64,000 nt of DNA, taken from assembly GCF_003731765.1 (NCBI RefSeq), contig NZ_MOAL01000001.1, positions 682,001 to 746,000 of the forward strand, in the 5' to 3' direction. Origin of the DNA: Pseudomonas chlororaphis (GTDB lineage Bacteria; Pseudomonadota; Gammaproteobacteria; Pseudomonadales; Pseudomonadaceae). Both the position numbers and the translations under genes were made by a program. Positions 47,121 to 56,780 of the stretch are shown here, in pieces. A model generated the notes under the pieces. It worked only from the letters and a program-made list of their open reading frames with translations, ran no database searches and had not been told where the DNA came from. Numbering within the stretch: the stretch's first letter is position 1; each line of letters begins with the position of its first letter.

Positions 47121-47771
47121 TCAGGCGGCAGGCTGGTCCAGTTCCAGTTCCACACCCAGTTGGCGTGACAGGCACGGCCAGCGTTTCCAGGCGGCTTCGG
47201 TGTCCGGGCTGGCGAGTTTGTCGCGGTAGGCTTCCACCGATTCCAGGGCGAAGCTGTCTTCATCGAGCATGGCGTCCACGGCGTGGTGCACCGCTTCATC
47301 CAGTTGGTTGGCGAAGTCTTCGCCGATCAGTTGGTGGGCGATCAGGTTGGCGACCGTGGTGTCCAGGGGGATCAACGGCTGGCCGAAGTGTTTGATGTAG
47401 AGATCGTTGACCTCTTCCACCAGGCGGTGAGCCAGGTAGGCCTCGTCCAGCAGGCTATCGAGGCCGACATGGCCGTCCATGATGGCCGGCGGCTGGATAA
47501 AGAACTGCTCGGCAATTTTCAGTACCGGCTTGATCTGCGATTCGATGCCGGCCTCGCGGGCGACTTCGTTGGCAGCGTCGAGCAGGTCGGGCACTTGGTC
47601 GATATACGCGGCGACAAAACGGGTCATCACGCCGTTGGCGTCGACATCAGGCAGTTGGATGGCGGGGTGCAAGTGAGGCAGTTGGGTTTCCAATTGACGC
47701 GTCAATTGGCCAGTGCTGGCTTCGTGTTGCTGGGCCAGTCGGATTTGCTCGCGCAACGCGGCGGTGTTCAT
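47121..47771 (-). CDS. Conserved protein of unknown function (PA0104-like)
   Basis: It is 216 aa, acidic, mostly helical, with no signal peptide or membrane segment. Its conserved-looking central part is FFIQPPAIMDGHVGLDSLLDEAYLAHRLVEEVNDLY. The start MNTAALREQIRLAQQHEA has GGAG 8 nt upstream. It sits between the SulP gene and the cox cluster in the same place as in P. aeruginosa. I do not recognise a function. Confidence 0.75.
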   Translation of the reverse strand: MNTAALREQIRLAQQHEASTGQLTRQLETQLPHLHPAIQLPDVDANGVMTRFVAAYIDQVPDLLDAANEVAREAGIESQIKPVLKIAEQFFIQPPAIMDGHVGLDSLLDEAYLAHRLVEEVNDLYIKHFGQPLIPLDTTVANLIAHQLIGEDFANQLDEAVHHAVDAMLDEDSFALESVEAYRDKLASPDTEAAWKRWPCLSRQLGVELELDQPAA

Positions 47772-47973
47772 GAAAACTCCAGGGACCATGGGCAATTAAA
47801 GAGGGCAGACATAAGTTAGCCTGATCAAAAAAGCGGCTAAGACGCATTTGTCATAATTATTTCATGCTTAGTCATGGCGGTTATATCGAATTGCCATCTT
47901 CCTCTGCCAACCCCCCTCTTTTCGTGGCTTGTGTGGCCTGTCCATGCTGTTTTTGCTGATTTGCCCCCCTGCG

Positions 47974-48001
47974 TTGCGAGGTCGAACTCGCTGTCTATAC
48001 T
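47974..48001 (+). promoter_or_regulatory. Candidate promoter of the aa3 oxidase cluster (RpoS-like -10)
   Basis: TTGCGA and TATACT are 16 bp apart, 144 bp before coxB. The extended -10 CTATACT is the type favoured by sigma-S. In P. aeruginosa the aa3 oxidase is known to be starvation-induced and RpoS-dependent. The remaining part of the 373-bp gap (47772-48144) shows no gene. Confidence 0.5.
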
Positions 48002-48144
48002 CGGCCTTGTATGAAGTTAGCTGATGACGCCCTGCTGCCCGTGCAGCGAAGGCTCGGCGGTTTAAGTTCGTAGTCTAGGCAGCCGCTCCCTTGGCCGCAG
48101 GCGTTAAGCCTACGGGATAACAAGAACGATAAGGGGAACCCGCA

Positions 48145-49272
48145 ATGATGCGACATCCACAAGTCTGGATGGGCCTCCTGTTGTGGTCGATATTCAGCCA
48201 GGCGAACGCCGCCTGGACCGTGAATATGGCGCCTGGAGCGACCGAAATAAGCCACGCGGTCTTCGATCTGCACATGACCATTTTCTGGATCTGTGTGGTG
48301 ATAGGCATCATTGTCTTCGGCGCGATGTTCTGGTCGATGATCGTTCATCGTCGCTCCACCGGGCAGGTGGCCGCCAAGTTCCACGAAAGCACCACGGTCG
48401 AAATTCTCTGGACCATCATCCCCTTCCTGATCCTGGTGGCCATGGCTGTGCCGGCCACCGCGACCCTGATCAAGATGTACGACGCCAGCGAGTCGGACGT
48501 GGACATCCAGATCACCGGCTACCAATGGAAATGGCACTACAAATACCTGGGCCAGGACGTGGAGTTCTTCAGCAACCTGGCCACCCCCGCCGAGCAGATC
48601 CATAACCAGGCCGTCAAAGGCGAGCACTACCTGTTGGAAGTGGACCAGCCGCTGGTGCTGCCGGTGGGCGCCAAGGTGCGTTTCCTGGTGACGGCGGCTG
48701 ATGTGATCCACTCCTGGTGGGTGCCGGCCTTTGCGGTCAAGCGCGACGCCATCCCCGGCTTCGTCAACGAGGCCTGGACCCGGGTCGACAAGCCCGGCAT
48801 CTACCGTGGCCAGTGCGCCGAACTGTGCGGCAAGGACCATGGGTTCATGCCGATCGTGGTCGAGGTCAAGACTAAAGCCGACTACGACACCTGGATGGGC
48901 GAGCGCAAAGCCGAAGCCGCCAAGCTCAAGGAACTGACCAGCAAGGAATGGACCCTCGACGAGTTGGTGGCGCGCGGCGACAAGATCTACCACACCACCT
49001 GCGTTGCCTGTCACCAGGCGGAAGGCCAGGGCCTGCCGCCCATGTTCCCGGCCCTCAAAGGCTCGAAAATCGCCACCGGGCCCAAGGAGGCTCACCTGAG
49101 CATCGTCTTCCACGGCAAGCCAGGCACCGCCATGGCGGCCTTCGGCAAGCAGTTGTCGGAAGTCGATATCGCTGCGGTCGTCACTTACGAGCGCAACGCC
49201 TGGGGCAACAACAAGGGCGACATGGTCACGCCAAAAGAAGTGCTGGCGCTGAAACAGGCGGAAAGCCAATGA
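48145..49272 (+). CDS. coxB: Cytochrome c oxidase subunit II (aa3 type, with fused cytochrome c)
   Basis: It receives electrons from cytochrome c through the CuA centre. Signal or first helix at 1-22; two membrane helices follow (TIFWICVVIGIIVFGAMFW and ILWTIIPFLILVAMAVPA). The CuA ligands are in VIHSWWVPAF and GQCAELCGKDHGFM. The C-terminal heme c domain has CVACH and a distal Met in PPMFP. The 375 aa fit the caa3-like class. It is the first gene of the operon. Confidence 0.97.
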   Translation: MMRHPQVWMGLLLWSIFSQANAAWTVNMAPGATEISHAVFDLHMTIFWICVVIGIIVFGAMFWSMIVHRRSTGQVAAKFHESTTVEILWTIIPFLILVAMAVPATATLIKMYDASESDVDIQITGYQWKWHYKYLGQDVEFFSNLATPAEQIHNQAVKGEHYLLEVDQPLVLPVGAKVRFLVTAADVIHSWWVPAFAVKRDAIPGFVNEAWTRVDKPGIYRGQCAELCGKDHGFMPIVVEVKTKADYDTWMGERKAEAAKLKELTSKEWTLDELVARGDKIYHTTCVACHQAEGQGLPPMFPALKGSKIATGPKEAHLSIVFHGKPGTAMAAFGKQLSEVDIAAVVTYERNAWGNNKGDMVTPKEVLALKQAESQ

Positions 49273-49354
49273 GCCGGCTTATTGGGTATTTCCGCAACCG
49301 CTCGGGGTGCAGTGCCCTTGAGCGTCCAGCCCACCCGTTTGCAGGAGACAGGGC

Positions 49355-50950
49355 ATGAGTGCAGTGATCGATGACCACGGCCACGCCGGCCATGATGACC
49401 ACGCCCATGGCCCGGCCAAGGGCCTGATGCGCTGGGTTCTGACCACCAACCACAAGGACATCGGGACCCTGTACCTGTGGTTCAGCTTCTGCATGTTCCT
49501 GCTCGGTGGCTCCTTCGCCATGGTGATCCGCGCCGAGCTGTTCCAGCCCGGGCTGCAGATCGTCGAGCCGGCGTTCTTCAATCAGATGACCACCATGCAC
49601 GGCCTGGTGATGGTCTTCGGCGCGGTGATGCCGGCCTTTGTCGGCCTGGCCAACTGGATGATCCCGCTGATGATCGGGGCGCCGGACATGGCCCTGCCGA
49701 GGATGAACAACTTCAGCTTCTGGCTGTTGCCGGCAGCCTTTCTGATGCTGGTCTCGACCCTGTTCATGCCCGGTGGCGGGCCGAACTTCGGCTGGACCTT
49801 CTACGCCCCGCTCTCCACCACTTATGCCCCGGAAAGCGTGACCTTCTTTATCTTCGCCATCCACCTGATGGGCATCAGTTCGATCATGGGCGCGATCAAC
49901 GTGATCGCCACCATCCTCAACCTGCGTGCCCCGGGCATGACCTTGATGAAAATGCCGCTGTTCGTCTGGACCTGGCTGATCACCGCGTTCCTGTTGATCG
50001 CAGTGATGCCGGTGCTGGCTGGCTGCGTGACCATGATGCTGATGGACATTCACTTCGGCACCAGCTTCTTCAGTGCTGCCGGCGGCGGCGACCCGGTGCT
50101 GTTCCAGCATGTGTTCTGGTTCTTCGGGCATCCCGAGGTGTACATCATGATCCTGCCGGCCTTCGGCGCTGTCAGCTCGATCATTCCGACCTTCAGCCGC
50201 AAGCCGTTGTTCGGCTACACCTCGATGGTCTATGCCACGGGCTCCATCGCCTTCCTGTCGTTTATTGTCTGGGCGCACCACATGTTCGTGGTGGGCATTC
50301 CGTTGGTGGGCGAACTGTTCTTCATGTACGCGACCCTGCTGATCGCCGTGCCCACCGGGGTCAAGGTGTTCAACTGGGTCAGCACCATGTGGCAGGGCTC
50401 GCTGACCTTCGAGACGCCGATGCTGTTCGCTGTGGCCTTCGTCATTCTGTTCACCATCGGCGGCTTCTCCGGCTTGATGCTGGCCATCGCCCCGGCGGAC
50501 TTCCAGTACCAGGACACCTACTTCGTGGTGGCGCATTTCCATTACGTGCTGGTGCCGGGGGCGATCTTCGGGATCTTCGCTTCGGCCTATTACTGGCTGC
50601 CGAAGTGGACCGGGCATATGTATGACGAAACCCTGGGCAAGCTGCACTTCTGGCTGTCTTTCGTGGGCATGAACATGGCGTTCTTCCCCATGCACTTCGT
50701 CGGGCTGGCGGGGATGCCGCGACGGATCCCGGACTACAACCTGCAGTTCGCCGACTTCAACATGGTCTCGTCCATCGGTGCCTTCACCTTTGGCGCCACG
50801 CAGATTTTCTTCCTGTTTATCGTCATCAAGTGCATCCGTGGCGGCAAGCCGGCACCGGCCAAACCGTGGGATGGGGCCGAAGGGCTGGAATGGAGCATTC
50901 CTTCGCCTGCGCCGTATCACACCTTCACCACGCCGCCGGAAGTGAAATGA
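49355..50950 (+). CDS. coxA: Cytochrome c oxidase subunit I
   Basis: It is the catalytic core with heme a, heme a3 and CuB, reducing oxygen and pumping protons. It has twelve membrane helices in 531 aa. Heme and copper ligands are visible: TTMHGLVMVFG, WFFGHPEVYIMILPAFG (His-Pro-Glu-Val-Tyr crosslink), WAHHMFVVG and VVAHFHYVL. It follows coxB after 82 bp. Confidence 0.98.
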   Translation: MSAVIDDHGHAGHDDHAHGPAKGLMRWVLTTNHKDIGTLYLWFSFCMFLLGGSFAMVIRAELFQPGLQIVEPAFFNQMTTMHGLVMVFGAVMPAFVGLANWMIPLMIGAPDMALPRMNNFSFWLLPAAFLMLVSTLFMPGGGPNFGWTFYAPLSTTYAPESVTFFIFAIHLMGISSIMGAINVIATILNLRAPGMTLMKMPLFVWTWLITAFLLIAVMPVLAGCVTMMLMDIHFGTSFFSAAGGGDPVLFQHVFWFFGHPEVYIMILPAFGAVSSIIPTFSRKPLFGYTSMVYATGSIAFLSFIVWAHHMFVVGIPLVGELFFMYATLLIAVPTGVKVFNWVSTMWQGSLTFETPMLFAVAFVILFTIGGFSGLMLAIAPADFQYQDTYFVVAHFHYVLVPGAIFGIFASAYYWLPKWTGHMYDETLGKLHFWLSFVGMNMAFFPMHFVGLAGMPRRIPDYNLQFADFNMVSSIGAFTFGATQIFFLFIVIKCIRGGKPAPAKPWDGAEGLEWSIPSPAPYHTFTTPPEVK

Positions 50951-50975
50951 ACAGCTCCTACCCGGGGAGGTTGAA

Positions 50976-51533
50976 ATGGCCGAGATCTCGCTGAAGAAAC
51001 TGGTGACGCGCCTGTTGCTGGTGGTGGTGGCGATGTTTGTCTTCGGTTTTGCCCTGGTGCCGATCTACGACGTGATGTGCAAGGCCCTGGGCATCAACGG
51101 CAAGACCGGCGGGCAGTACGCGGACCAGGGGCAGCAGGTCGACGCATCGCGCCAGGTGCGGGTGCAGTTCTTGTCGACCAACGCCATCGACATGGTCTGG
51201 GACTTCTACCCCAAGTCCGAAGACATCGTGGTCCACCCCGGAGCGGTGAACGAAATGGTGTTTATCGCCCATAACCCCAGCGATCGCCCGATGAGCGCCC
51301 AGGCGGTGCCGAGCATTTCACCGAGCAGCGCGGCGATGTATTTCCACAAGACCGAATGCTTCTGTTTCACCCAGCAAGTGTTGCAGCCCGGTGAAAAGAT
51401 CGAGATGCCGGTGCGCTTCATCGTGGACCGTGACATGCCCAAGGATGTGAAGCACCTGACGCTGGCTTACACGCTGTTCGATATCACCGCGCGTCATCCA
51501 CCTGTGGCGGTCACTGCCAAGACCGGTGGTTAA
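50976..51533 (+). CDS. ctaG: Cytochrome c oxidase assembly protein Cox11
   Basis: It delivers copper to the CuB site of subunit I. One N-terminal membrane anchor (LVTRLLLVVVAMFVFGFALVPIYDVMC) precedes the periplasmic beta domain with the copper-binding motif ECFCFTQQVLQPGE. The 185 aa are normal. The gene starts 25 bp after coxA. Confidence 0.96.
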   Translation: MAEISLKKLVTRLLLVVVAMFVFGFALVPIYDVMCKALGINGKTGGQYADQGQQVDASRQVRVQFLSTNAIDMVWDFYPKSEDIVVHPGAVNEMVFIAHNPSDRPMSAQAVPSISPSSAAMYFHKTECFCFTQQVLQPGEKIEMPVRFIVDRDMPKDVKHLTLAYTLFDITARHPPVAVTAKTGG

Positions 51534-51567
51534 GACGTTCTAGCGTGCCCGATAAGGAGAACAATCA

Positions 51568-52455
51568 ATGGCGACTCATGAGCACTATTACGTTCCCGCC
51601 CAGAGCAAGTGGCCGATCATCGCGACGGTGGGCATGTTCGTCACCGTGTTTGGCCTGGCGACCTGGTTCAACGACCTCAAGGCGGCGCGTCCGGAATCCC
51701 ATGGCCCGCTGATCTTCTTTGTCGGCGGCCTGTTGCTGGCCTACATGCTGTTCGGCTGGTTCGGGGCGGTGATCAAGGAAAGCCGTTCCGGCTTGTACAG
51801 CGCTCAGCTCGACCGCTCGTTCCGCTGGGGCATGAGCTGGTTCATCTTCTCCGAGGTGATGTTCTTCATCGCCTTCTTCGGTGCGCTGTTTTACGTGCGC
51901 CATATCTCCGGGCCAGCCCTGGGCGGGGAAGGCAGCAAGGGCCTGGCCCATATGCTGTGGCCGAACTTCGAGTTCGTCTGGCCGCTGCTCAATAACCCCG
52001 ACCCCAAACTCTTCCCTACGCCCAAGGGCACCATCAGCCCCTGGGGCCTGCCGCTGCTTAACACCGTTCTTCTGGTGAGTTCCAGCGTCACGGTGACCAT
52101 CGCCCACCATGCCTTGAAGCGAGGTCATCGCGGCGCGCTGAAAATCTGGCTGGCGCTGACCGTCCTGCTCGGCTGCGCGTTCCTTGGTTTCCAGGCCGAG
52201 GAATACATCCATGCCTACAAAGAGCTGGGGCTGACCCTGGGATCGGGGGTGTATGGCGCGACCTTCTTCATGCTCACCGGTTTCCACGGTGCCCACGTGA
52301 CCATCGGCACGCTGATTCTGTTCGTGATGCTGATGCGCATCCTGCGCGGGCATTTCGACGCCGAGCACCAGTTCGGCTTTGAGGCCGCGAGTTGGTATTG
52401 GCACTTCGTCGATGTGGTGTGGATCGGGCTGTTCGTCTTCGTCTACGTGCTCTGA
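51568..52455 (+). CDS. coxC: Cytochrome c oxidase subunit III
   Basis: It is 295 aa with seven membrane helices: an early helix (PIIATVGMFVTVFGLATWF), the conserved FSEVMFFIAFFGALFYVRH, and the end YWHFVDVVWIGLFVFVYVL. It stabilises the oxidase and its proton uptake. A ribosome site AAGGAG precedes the ATG. Confidence 0.97.
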   Translation: MATHEHYYVPAQSKWPIIATVGMFVTVFGLATWFNDLKAARPESHGPLIFFVGGLLLAYMLFGWFGAVIKESRSGLYSAQLDRSFRWGMSWFIFSEVMFFIAFFGALFYVRHISGPALGGEGSKGLAHMLWPNFEFVWPLLNNPDPKLFPTPKGTISPWGLPLLNTVLLVSSSVTVTIAHHALKRGHRGALKIWLALTVLLGCAFLGFQAEEYIHAYKELGLTLGSGVYGATFFMLTGFHGAHVTIGTLILFVMLMRILRGHFDAEHQFGFEAASWYWHFVDVVWIGLFVFVYVL

Positions 52456-52462
52456 AGCGCCG

Positions 52463-52666
52463 CTACCAGGGGGCGTGTGAGACCAACTGGCCGCTGAAGA
52501 AACCCCAGGCGATCAAGCCCACGGTGATCGCGGCCAGGCACACCCGAACGGTCAGCAGATTGACCACGCGCTTGGAGCCGCTGTCGTCCTTGACCAAAAA
52601 GAACAGGCCGCTGAACAGGCTGATAACCGTGGCAATCAGCATCAGGACGATCGCTGCTTTGAGCAT
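52463..52666 (-). CDS. DUF2909 twin-transmembrane protein
   Basis: It is 67 aa: MLKAAIVLMLIATVISLFSG forms one helix and a second follows in VRVCLAAITVGLIAWGFFSG. It lies on the opposite strand inside the cox cluster, as in other pseudomonads (PA0109-like). Its function is unknown; a role in oxidase assembly is only guessed from position. Confidence 0.85.
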   Translation of the reverse strand: MLKAAIVLMLIATVISLFSGLFFLVKDDSGSKRVVNLLTVRVCLAAITVGLIAWGFFSGQLVSHAPW

Positions 52667-52738
52667 GGCGGGACTCCCGGGGGGAATGACGATGAACAGC
52701 AGTATAGCGAGTCGATCTGCGCACTTTACGGCGCCCAC

Positions 52739-53479
52739 ATGAAGCGCTTTCGCCCCGGCCTGGCGCCGAGCCTGGTGGTGCTGTTGCTGCTGCCCATCCT
52801 GGTGGCCCTGGGGTTTTGGCAACTGAGTCGTGGCGAGCAGAAGCGCGAGCTGCTGGCCAGTTACGCCGAGCGCCGGGCCGCCGAGCCACTGTCGGTGCAT
52901 GAGCTGCTAAGTGTTCAGGATCCGGCCTTCCGCCGGGTGCGCTTGCACGGTCATTTTGATCCCGAGTACAGCTTGCTGCTGGACAACCGCCAGCACGACG
53001 GCCAGGTCGGCGTGGAGTTGCTGCAACCCTTTCAGGACCAGGCCAGCGGAAACTGGTTGCTGCTCAATCGCGGCTGGTTGCCCTGGCCTGACCGGCGCAC
53101 GCCACCGGTGTTCAGCACCCCGGAGCAGCCGGTAAGCCTGGATGCCTGGGTCTATGTCGCCCCGGGCGCGACCTTTCAACTGCACGCCGATCCGGCCGGC
53201 GCCCGCTGGCCCCGGCTGGTGACGGCGGTGGAGCCGGGCAAGCTTTGGAGTGAGTTGGGCCGCAGCGGTTTTGCTTACGAAGTGCGCCAGGAATCCGGCC
53301 CGGGCGCCTACCTCACCCAGTGGCCGGTGGTGGCCATGGGGCCGGAAAAACACCTGGGCTACGCGGTGCAGTGGTTCGCCATGGCCCTGGCTTTGTTTGC
53401 GCTCTACCTCTATCTCGGCTGGCACAACGCAAGGGAGAAACCGCATGGGAACGGCCATCAATCCAACCAACATGTCTGA
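52739..53479 (+). CDS. SURF1 family protein
   Basis: It helps insert heme a into subunit I. It is 246 aa, with two membrane helices at the ends (PSLVVLLLLPILVALGFWQL and WFAMALALFALYLYLG) and the family motif LLNRGWLPWPDRR. Its end overlaps the next gene by 35 bp. Confidence 0.93.
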   Translation: MKRFRPGLAPSLVVLLLLPILVALGFWQLSRGEQKRELLASYAERRAAEPLSVHELLSVQDPAFRRVRLHGHFDPEYSLLLDNRQHDGQVGVELLQPFQDQASGNWLLLNRGWLPWPDRRTPPVFSTPEQPVSLDAWVYVAPGATFQLHADPAGARWPRLVTAVEPGKLWSELGRSGFAYEVRQESGPGAYLTQWPVVAMGPEKHLGYAVQWFAMALALFALYLYLGWHNAREKPHGNGHQSNQHV

Positions 53480-54038
53480 GCCGTCGGCACCGCAGAGCCG
53501 GCGTCGCGGGCGCTGGCAACTGATCCTGATCCTGGCCATGGTGATCGGCCCCATGGTCCTCGCCACCGGCATGTACAAGCTGCAGTTCTGGGTGCCGGAA
53601 AGCCGCAGCTACCACGGTGAGCTGATCGGTAACGGCCAGACCCGCGCCCAGATCGGCGTACAGGCCGACGAGGAGCGCTGGCAGATCCTGGTGACCGCGC
53701 CCAAGGGCTGTGCCGAGGATTGCCAGCAACTGGTGTACCTGGCGCGGCAGATCCAAGTCGCCCTGGGGCGCGATGCATCCCGGGCCAGCCATGCCCTGGC
53801 CAGCGCCCAGCCCTTGAGTGCCAACTACCAGGCCACGCTGGCGCGTGAGTACCCGCAGTTGCAGCGCTACCCCCTGGACCTGCCGACTTTTATCAAGGGC
53901 GCCCATGAGCAAGAGGCGCCGCAGCTGTGGATCGTCGACCCCCACAGCAACCTGGTGCTGCGCTACGACGCCCGGGTCAACGGCAAGGACTTGCTTAACG
54001 ACCTGCGCCACCTGCTGAAACTGTCGAACATCGGATAA
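53445..54038 (+). CDS. Cox-cluster membrane protein (PA0111-like)
   Basis: It is 197 aa with one membrane helix (LILILAMVIGPMVLATGMY) and a periplasmic part carrying a CAEDC motif (APKGCAEDCQQLVYLARQIQVALG), thioredoxin-like in layout. The start overlaps surf1 by 35 bp with GGGAG upstream. The CxxxC pair might bind copper or act as a thiol site; this is inference. Confidence 0.85.
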   Translation: MGTAINPTNMSEPSAPQSRRRGRWQLILILAMVIGPMVLATGMYKLQFWVPESRSYHGELIGNGQTRAQIGVQADEERWQILVTAPKGCAEDCQQLVYLARQIQVALGRDASRASHALASAQPLSANYQATLAREYPQLQRYPLDLPTFIKGAHEQEAPQLWIVDPHSNLVLRYDARVNGKDLLNDLRHLLKLSNIG

Positions 54039-54048
54039 GGGCATCGTC

Positions 54049-55128
54049 ATGGCCAAACCTGGATTTCGCCTCGCGTTGTTTGCCACCTTGCTGGCGCTGA
54101 TTGTGGTGCTGCTCGGTGCCTATACTCGGCTGACCCACGCCGGCCTCGGCTGCCCGGATTGGCCCGGCTGCTACGGCTTTATCAGCGTGCCCGCCAGCGA
54201 AGCCCAGTTGGCCCATGCCGAGCTGCATTACCCCGACACGCCGGTGGAGGCTCATAAAGGCTGGAACGAGATGGTCCACCGCTACTTCGCCGGCACCCTG
54301 GGGCTGTTGATCGTGTTGTTGGCGGCACGCGCCTGGCGTCATCGGCAGTACCCCGGGCAGCCCTTGAAACTGCCGTTGTTCCTGTTGGCGGTGGTGTTTG
54401 CCCAGGCGGCCTTCGGCATGTGGACGGTGACCCTCAAGCTCTGGCCGCAAGTGGTCACTGCGCATTTACTCGGCGGCTTTGCCACCTTGAGCCTGTTGTT
54501 CCTGCTGACCTTGCGGTTGTCCGGGGTGTTGCCGGCGTTGATTGTGCCGCGGCGCCTGCAATATTGGGCCACGGCCAGCTTGGTGTTGGTGATCGGGCAG
54601 ATCGCCCTGGGCGGCTGGGTCAGTTCCAACTATGCGGCGGTGGCCTGTATCGACTTGCCCACCTGTCACGGCCAGTGGTGGCCGGCGGCGGATTTTGCCA
54701 ACGGCTTTCACCTGACCCAGCACATCGGCCCCAACTACCTGGGCGGCCAGCTCGACAGCGAGGCGCGCACCGCCATTCACCTGACCCATCGCATCGGTGC
54801 GCTGGTGGTGACCCTGGTGCTGCTGGGGCTGGCCTGGCAGTTGCGACACGTGGGTATGACCCGCCTGGCCGGGTTGGTGCTGCTGGCCCTCGGGGTGCAG
54901 ATCACCCTGGGGGTGAGCAACGTGCTGTTCCACCTGCCGCTGCCGGTGGCCGTGGCCCACAACGCCGGGGGCGCGGCGCTGTTGCTGACCCTGGTGCTGG
55001 TCAATTACCACGCCCGCACCAGCCTGGTCCGGGTCAAGGACCAACGGCCCTTTGGCTGGCGCCTCAGCCCACGTAAACACGTGGCCGGGCTCATAACCTT
55101 AAAAGGAGAGCTGCCATGGCGACTCTGA
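54049..55128 (+). CDS. ctaA: Heme A synthase
   Basis: It oxidises the C8 methyl of heme O to a formyl group, making heme A. It is 359 aa with eight membrane helices and the paired conserved histidines ([42 protein letters not shown]). The extracytoplasmic Cys pair is in [10 protein letters not shown]. Its end overlaps ctaB by 13 bp. Confidence 0.96.
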   Translation: MAKPGFRLALFATLLALIVVLLGAYTRLTHAGLGCPDWPGCYGFISVPASEAQLAHAELHYPDTPVEAHKGWNEMVHRYFAGTLGLLIVLLAARAWRHRQYPGQPLKLPLFLLAVVFAQAAFGMWTVTLKLWPQVVTAHLLGGFATLSLLFLLTLRLSGVLPALIVPRRLQYWATASLVLVIGQIALGGWVSSNYAAVACIDLPTCHGQWWPAADFANGFHLTQHIGPNYLGGQLDSEARTAIHLTHRIGALVVTLVLLGLAWQLRHVGMTRLAGLVLLALGVQITLGVSNVLFHLPLPVAVAHNAGGAALLLTLVLVNYHARTSLVRVKDQRPFGWRLSPRKHVAGLITLKGELPWRL

Positions 55129-56015
55129 TCGGTGAACGGGCGGGCCAGGCGATCTGGCGCGACTACCTGGAGCTGACCAAGCCCAAGGTGGTGGTGTTGA
55201 TGCTGATCACTTCCCTGGTCGGCATGTTCCTCGCCACCCGCGCCGGCGTGCCCTGGACGGTGCTGGTGTTCGGCAACCTGGGGATCGCCTTGTGCGCGGG
55301 GGGCGCGGCGGTGGTCAACCACGTGGTGGATCGGCGCATCGATGCGGTGATGGCCCGGACCCACAAACGCCCGCTGGCCCAGGGCCGGGTTTCGCCGAGC
55401 GCGGCCCTGACCTTCGCCCTGCTCCTGGCCCTGGCCGGCCAGGCCCTGTTGCTGGCGTTCACCAACCCGCTGACTGCCTGGCTGACCTTGGCTTCCCTGC
55501 TCGGTTACGCGGTGATCTACACCGGCTTTCTGAAACGCGCGACCCCGCAGAACATTGTGATCGGTGGCCTGGCCGGCGCCGCGCCGCCCCTGCTCGGCTG
55601 GGTGGCGGCCACCGGGCATGTCAGTGCCGAGCCGCTGTTGCTGGTACTGATCATCTTCGCTTGGACCCCGCCGCACTTCTGGGCCCTGGCCATTCACCGC
55701 AAGGAGGAGTACGCCAAGGCCGATATCCCCATGCTGCCGGTGACCCACGGCGAGCATTACACCAAGGTGCATATCCTGCTCTACACCTTCGCCCTGCTGG
55801 CGGTCAGCCTGCTGCCCTTCGTGATCCACATGAGCGGCGTGTTGTACCTGGTGTGTGCCCTGGGATTGGGTGCGCGCTTTCTGCAATGGGCCTGGGTGCT
55901 GTACCGTGGCACTCGGCCGCACGCGGCGATCAACACCTTCAAGTACTCTATTTATTACTTGTTCCTGCTGTTCATCGCCCTGCTCGTAGACCACTACCTA
56001 TTGTTGACCCTATGA
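55116..56015 (+). CDS. ctaB: Protoheme IX farnesyltransferase (heme O synthase)
   Basis: It attaches a farnesyl group to heme B to make heme O, the ctaA substrate. It is a UbiA-type prenyltransferase of 299 aa. The active-site motif [20 protein letters not shown] and the second loop [16 protein letters not shown] are intact. It overlaps ctaA at its start and sco at its end. Confidence 0.97.
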   Translation: MATLIGERAGQAIWRDYLELTKPKVVVLMLITSLVGMFLATRAGVPWTVLVFGNLGIALCAGGAAVVNHVVDRRIDAVMARTHKRPLAQGRVSPSAALTFALLLALAGQALLLAFTNPLTAWLTLASLLGYAVIYTGFLKRATPQNIVIGGLAGAAPPLLGWVAATGHVSAEPLLLVLIIFAWTPPHFWALAIHRKEEYAKADIPMLPVTHGEHYTKVHILLYTFALLAVSLLPFVIHMSGVLYLVCALGLGARFLQWAWVLYRGTRPHAAINTFKYSIYYLFLLFIALLVDHYLLLTL

Positions 56016-56647
56016 CTCGAACTCAGAAAACCGTCTTTATTCTTGTGGCGCTGGTGGCCCTGGTGCTGGGCCTGACCGTTAACAAAGTGCTGTCCGGCAA
56101 GGGCCAGGGCGACCCCACTGCGTTGATCGACGCCGGGATTATCCTGCTGCCGCAAAGCCGCAATCTGCCGAGCGTGAAGATGACGGACCAGAATGGCCAG
56201 CCGGTGGTGATCGATGAGCTCAAGGGCAAGTGGTCGCTGCTGTTCTTCGGTTACACCTTCTGCCCGGACATCTGCCCCACCACCTTGGCCCAACTGCGGC
56301 AGATCAAGAGCGAGCTGCCCAAGGAGGCGGTGGACAAGCTGCAGGTGGTGCTGGTGAGCGTCGACCCCCATCGTGATACGCCGCAGCAGCTCAAGCAGTA
56401 CCTGGGCTATTTCGACAAGGACTTCCAGGGGCTGACCGCCTCTTCGGTGGAAGATCTGCAGACGCTGGCCAATGCGGTGAGCATCCCGTTTATTCCGGCG
56501 GACACCAGCAAACCCAACTACACCGTGGACCACAGCGGCAACCTGGCGGTGATCGGCCCGGACGGCACCCAGCGGGGCTTTATCCGTGCGCCGCTGAACA
56601 ACCAGAAGTTGGTGGCCCAGTTGCCGGTGATGTTGCAACGCCCGTAA
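56012..56647 (+). CDS. senC: SCO1/SenC copper chaperone
   Basis: It delivers copper to the CuA centre. It is 211 aa: one N-terminal anchor ([18 protein letters not shown]) and a thioredoxin-like domain with the copper ligands CPDIC and the His in [11 protein letters not shown]. Its ATG overlaps the ctaB stop (ATGA). It is the last gene of the oxidase operon and is followed by a strong terminator. Confidence 0.96.
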   Translation: MTRTQKTVFILVALVALVLGLTVNKVLSGKGQGDPTALIDAGIILLPQSRNLPSVKMTDQNGQPVVIDELKGKWSLLFFGYTFCPDICPTTLAQLRQIKSELPKEAVDKLQVVLVSVDPHRDTPQQLKQYLGYFDKDFQGLTASSVEDLQTLANAVSIPFIPADTSKPNYTVDHSGNLAVIGPDGTQRGFIRAPLNNQKLVAQLPVMLQRP

Positions 56648-56668
56648 GCGGAAGAACCGCCGCAAATA

Positions 56669-56696
56669 AAACGGGGCGCCCTGAGGCGCCCCGTTT
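56669..56696 (+). terminator. Terminator of the aa3 oxidase operon
   Basis: A perfect 12-bp stem (AAACGGGGCGCC with GGCGCCCCGTTT) with loop CTGA lies 21 bp after the senC stop. Confidence 0.85.
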
Positions 56697-56710
56697 GTGT
56701 TTCTACAACG

Positions 56711-56776
56711 TGTAGGAGCCGGCTTGCCGGCGATAGCGCTCTTGAGCGGCGCATCGCTGGCAAGCCAGCTCCTGCG
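56711..56776. repeat. REPIN between senC and metQ
   Basis: GTAGGAGCCGGCTTGCCGGCG and its inverted partner (CGCTGGCAAGCCAGCTCCTGC) lie in the convergent gap. Confidence 0.85.
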
Positions 56777-56780
56777 GTTG

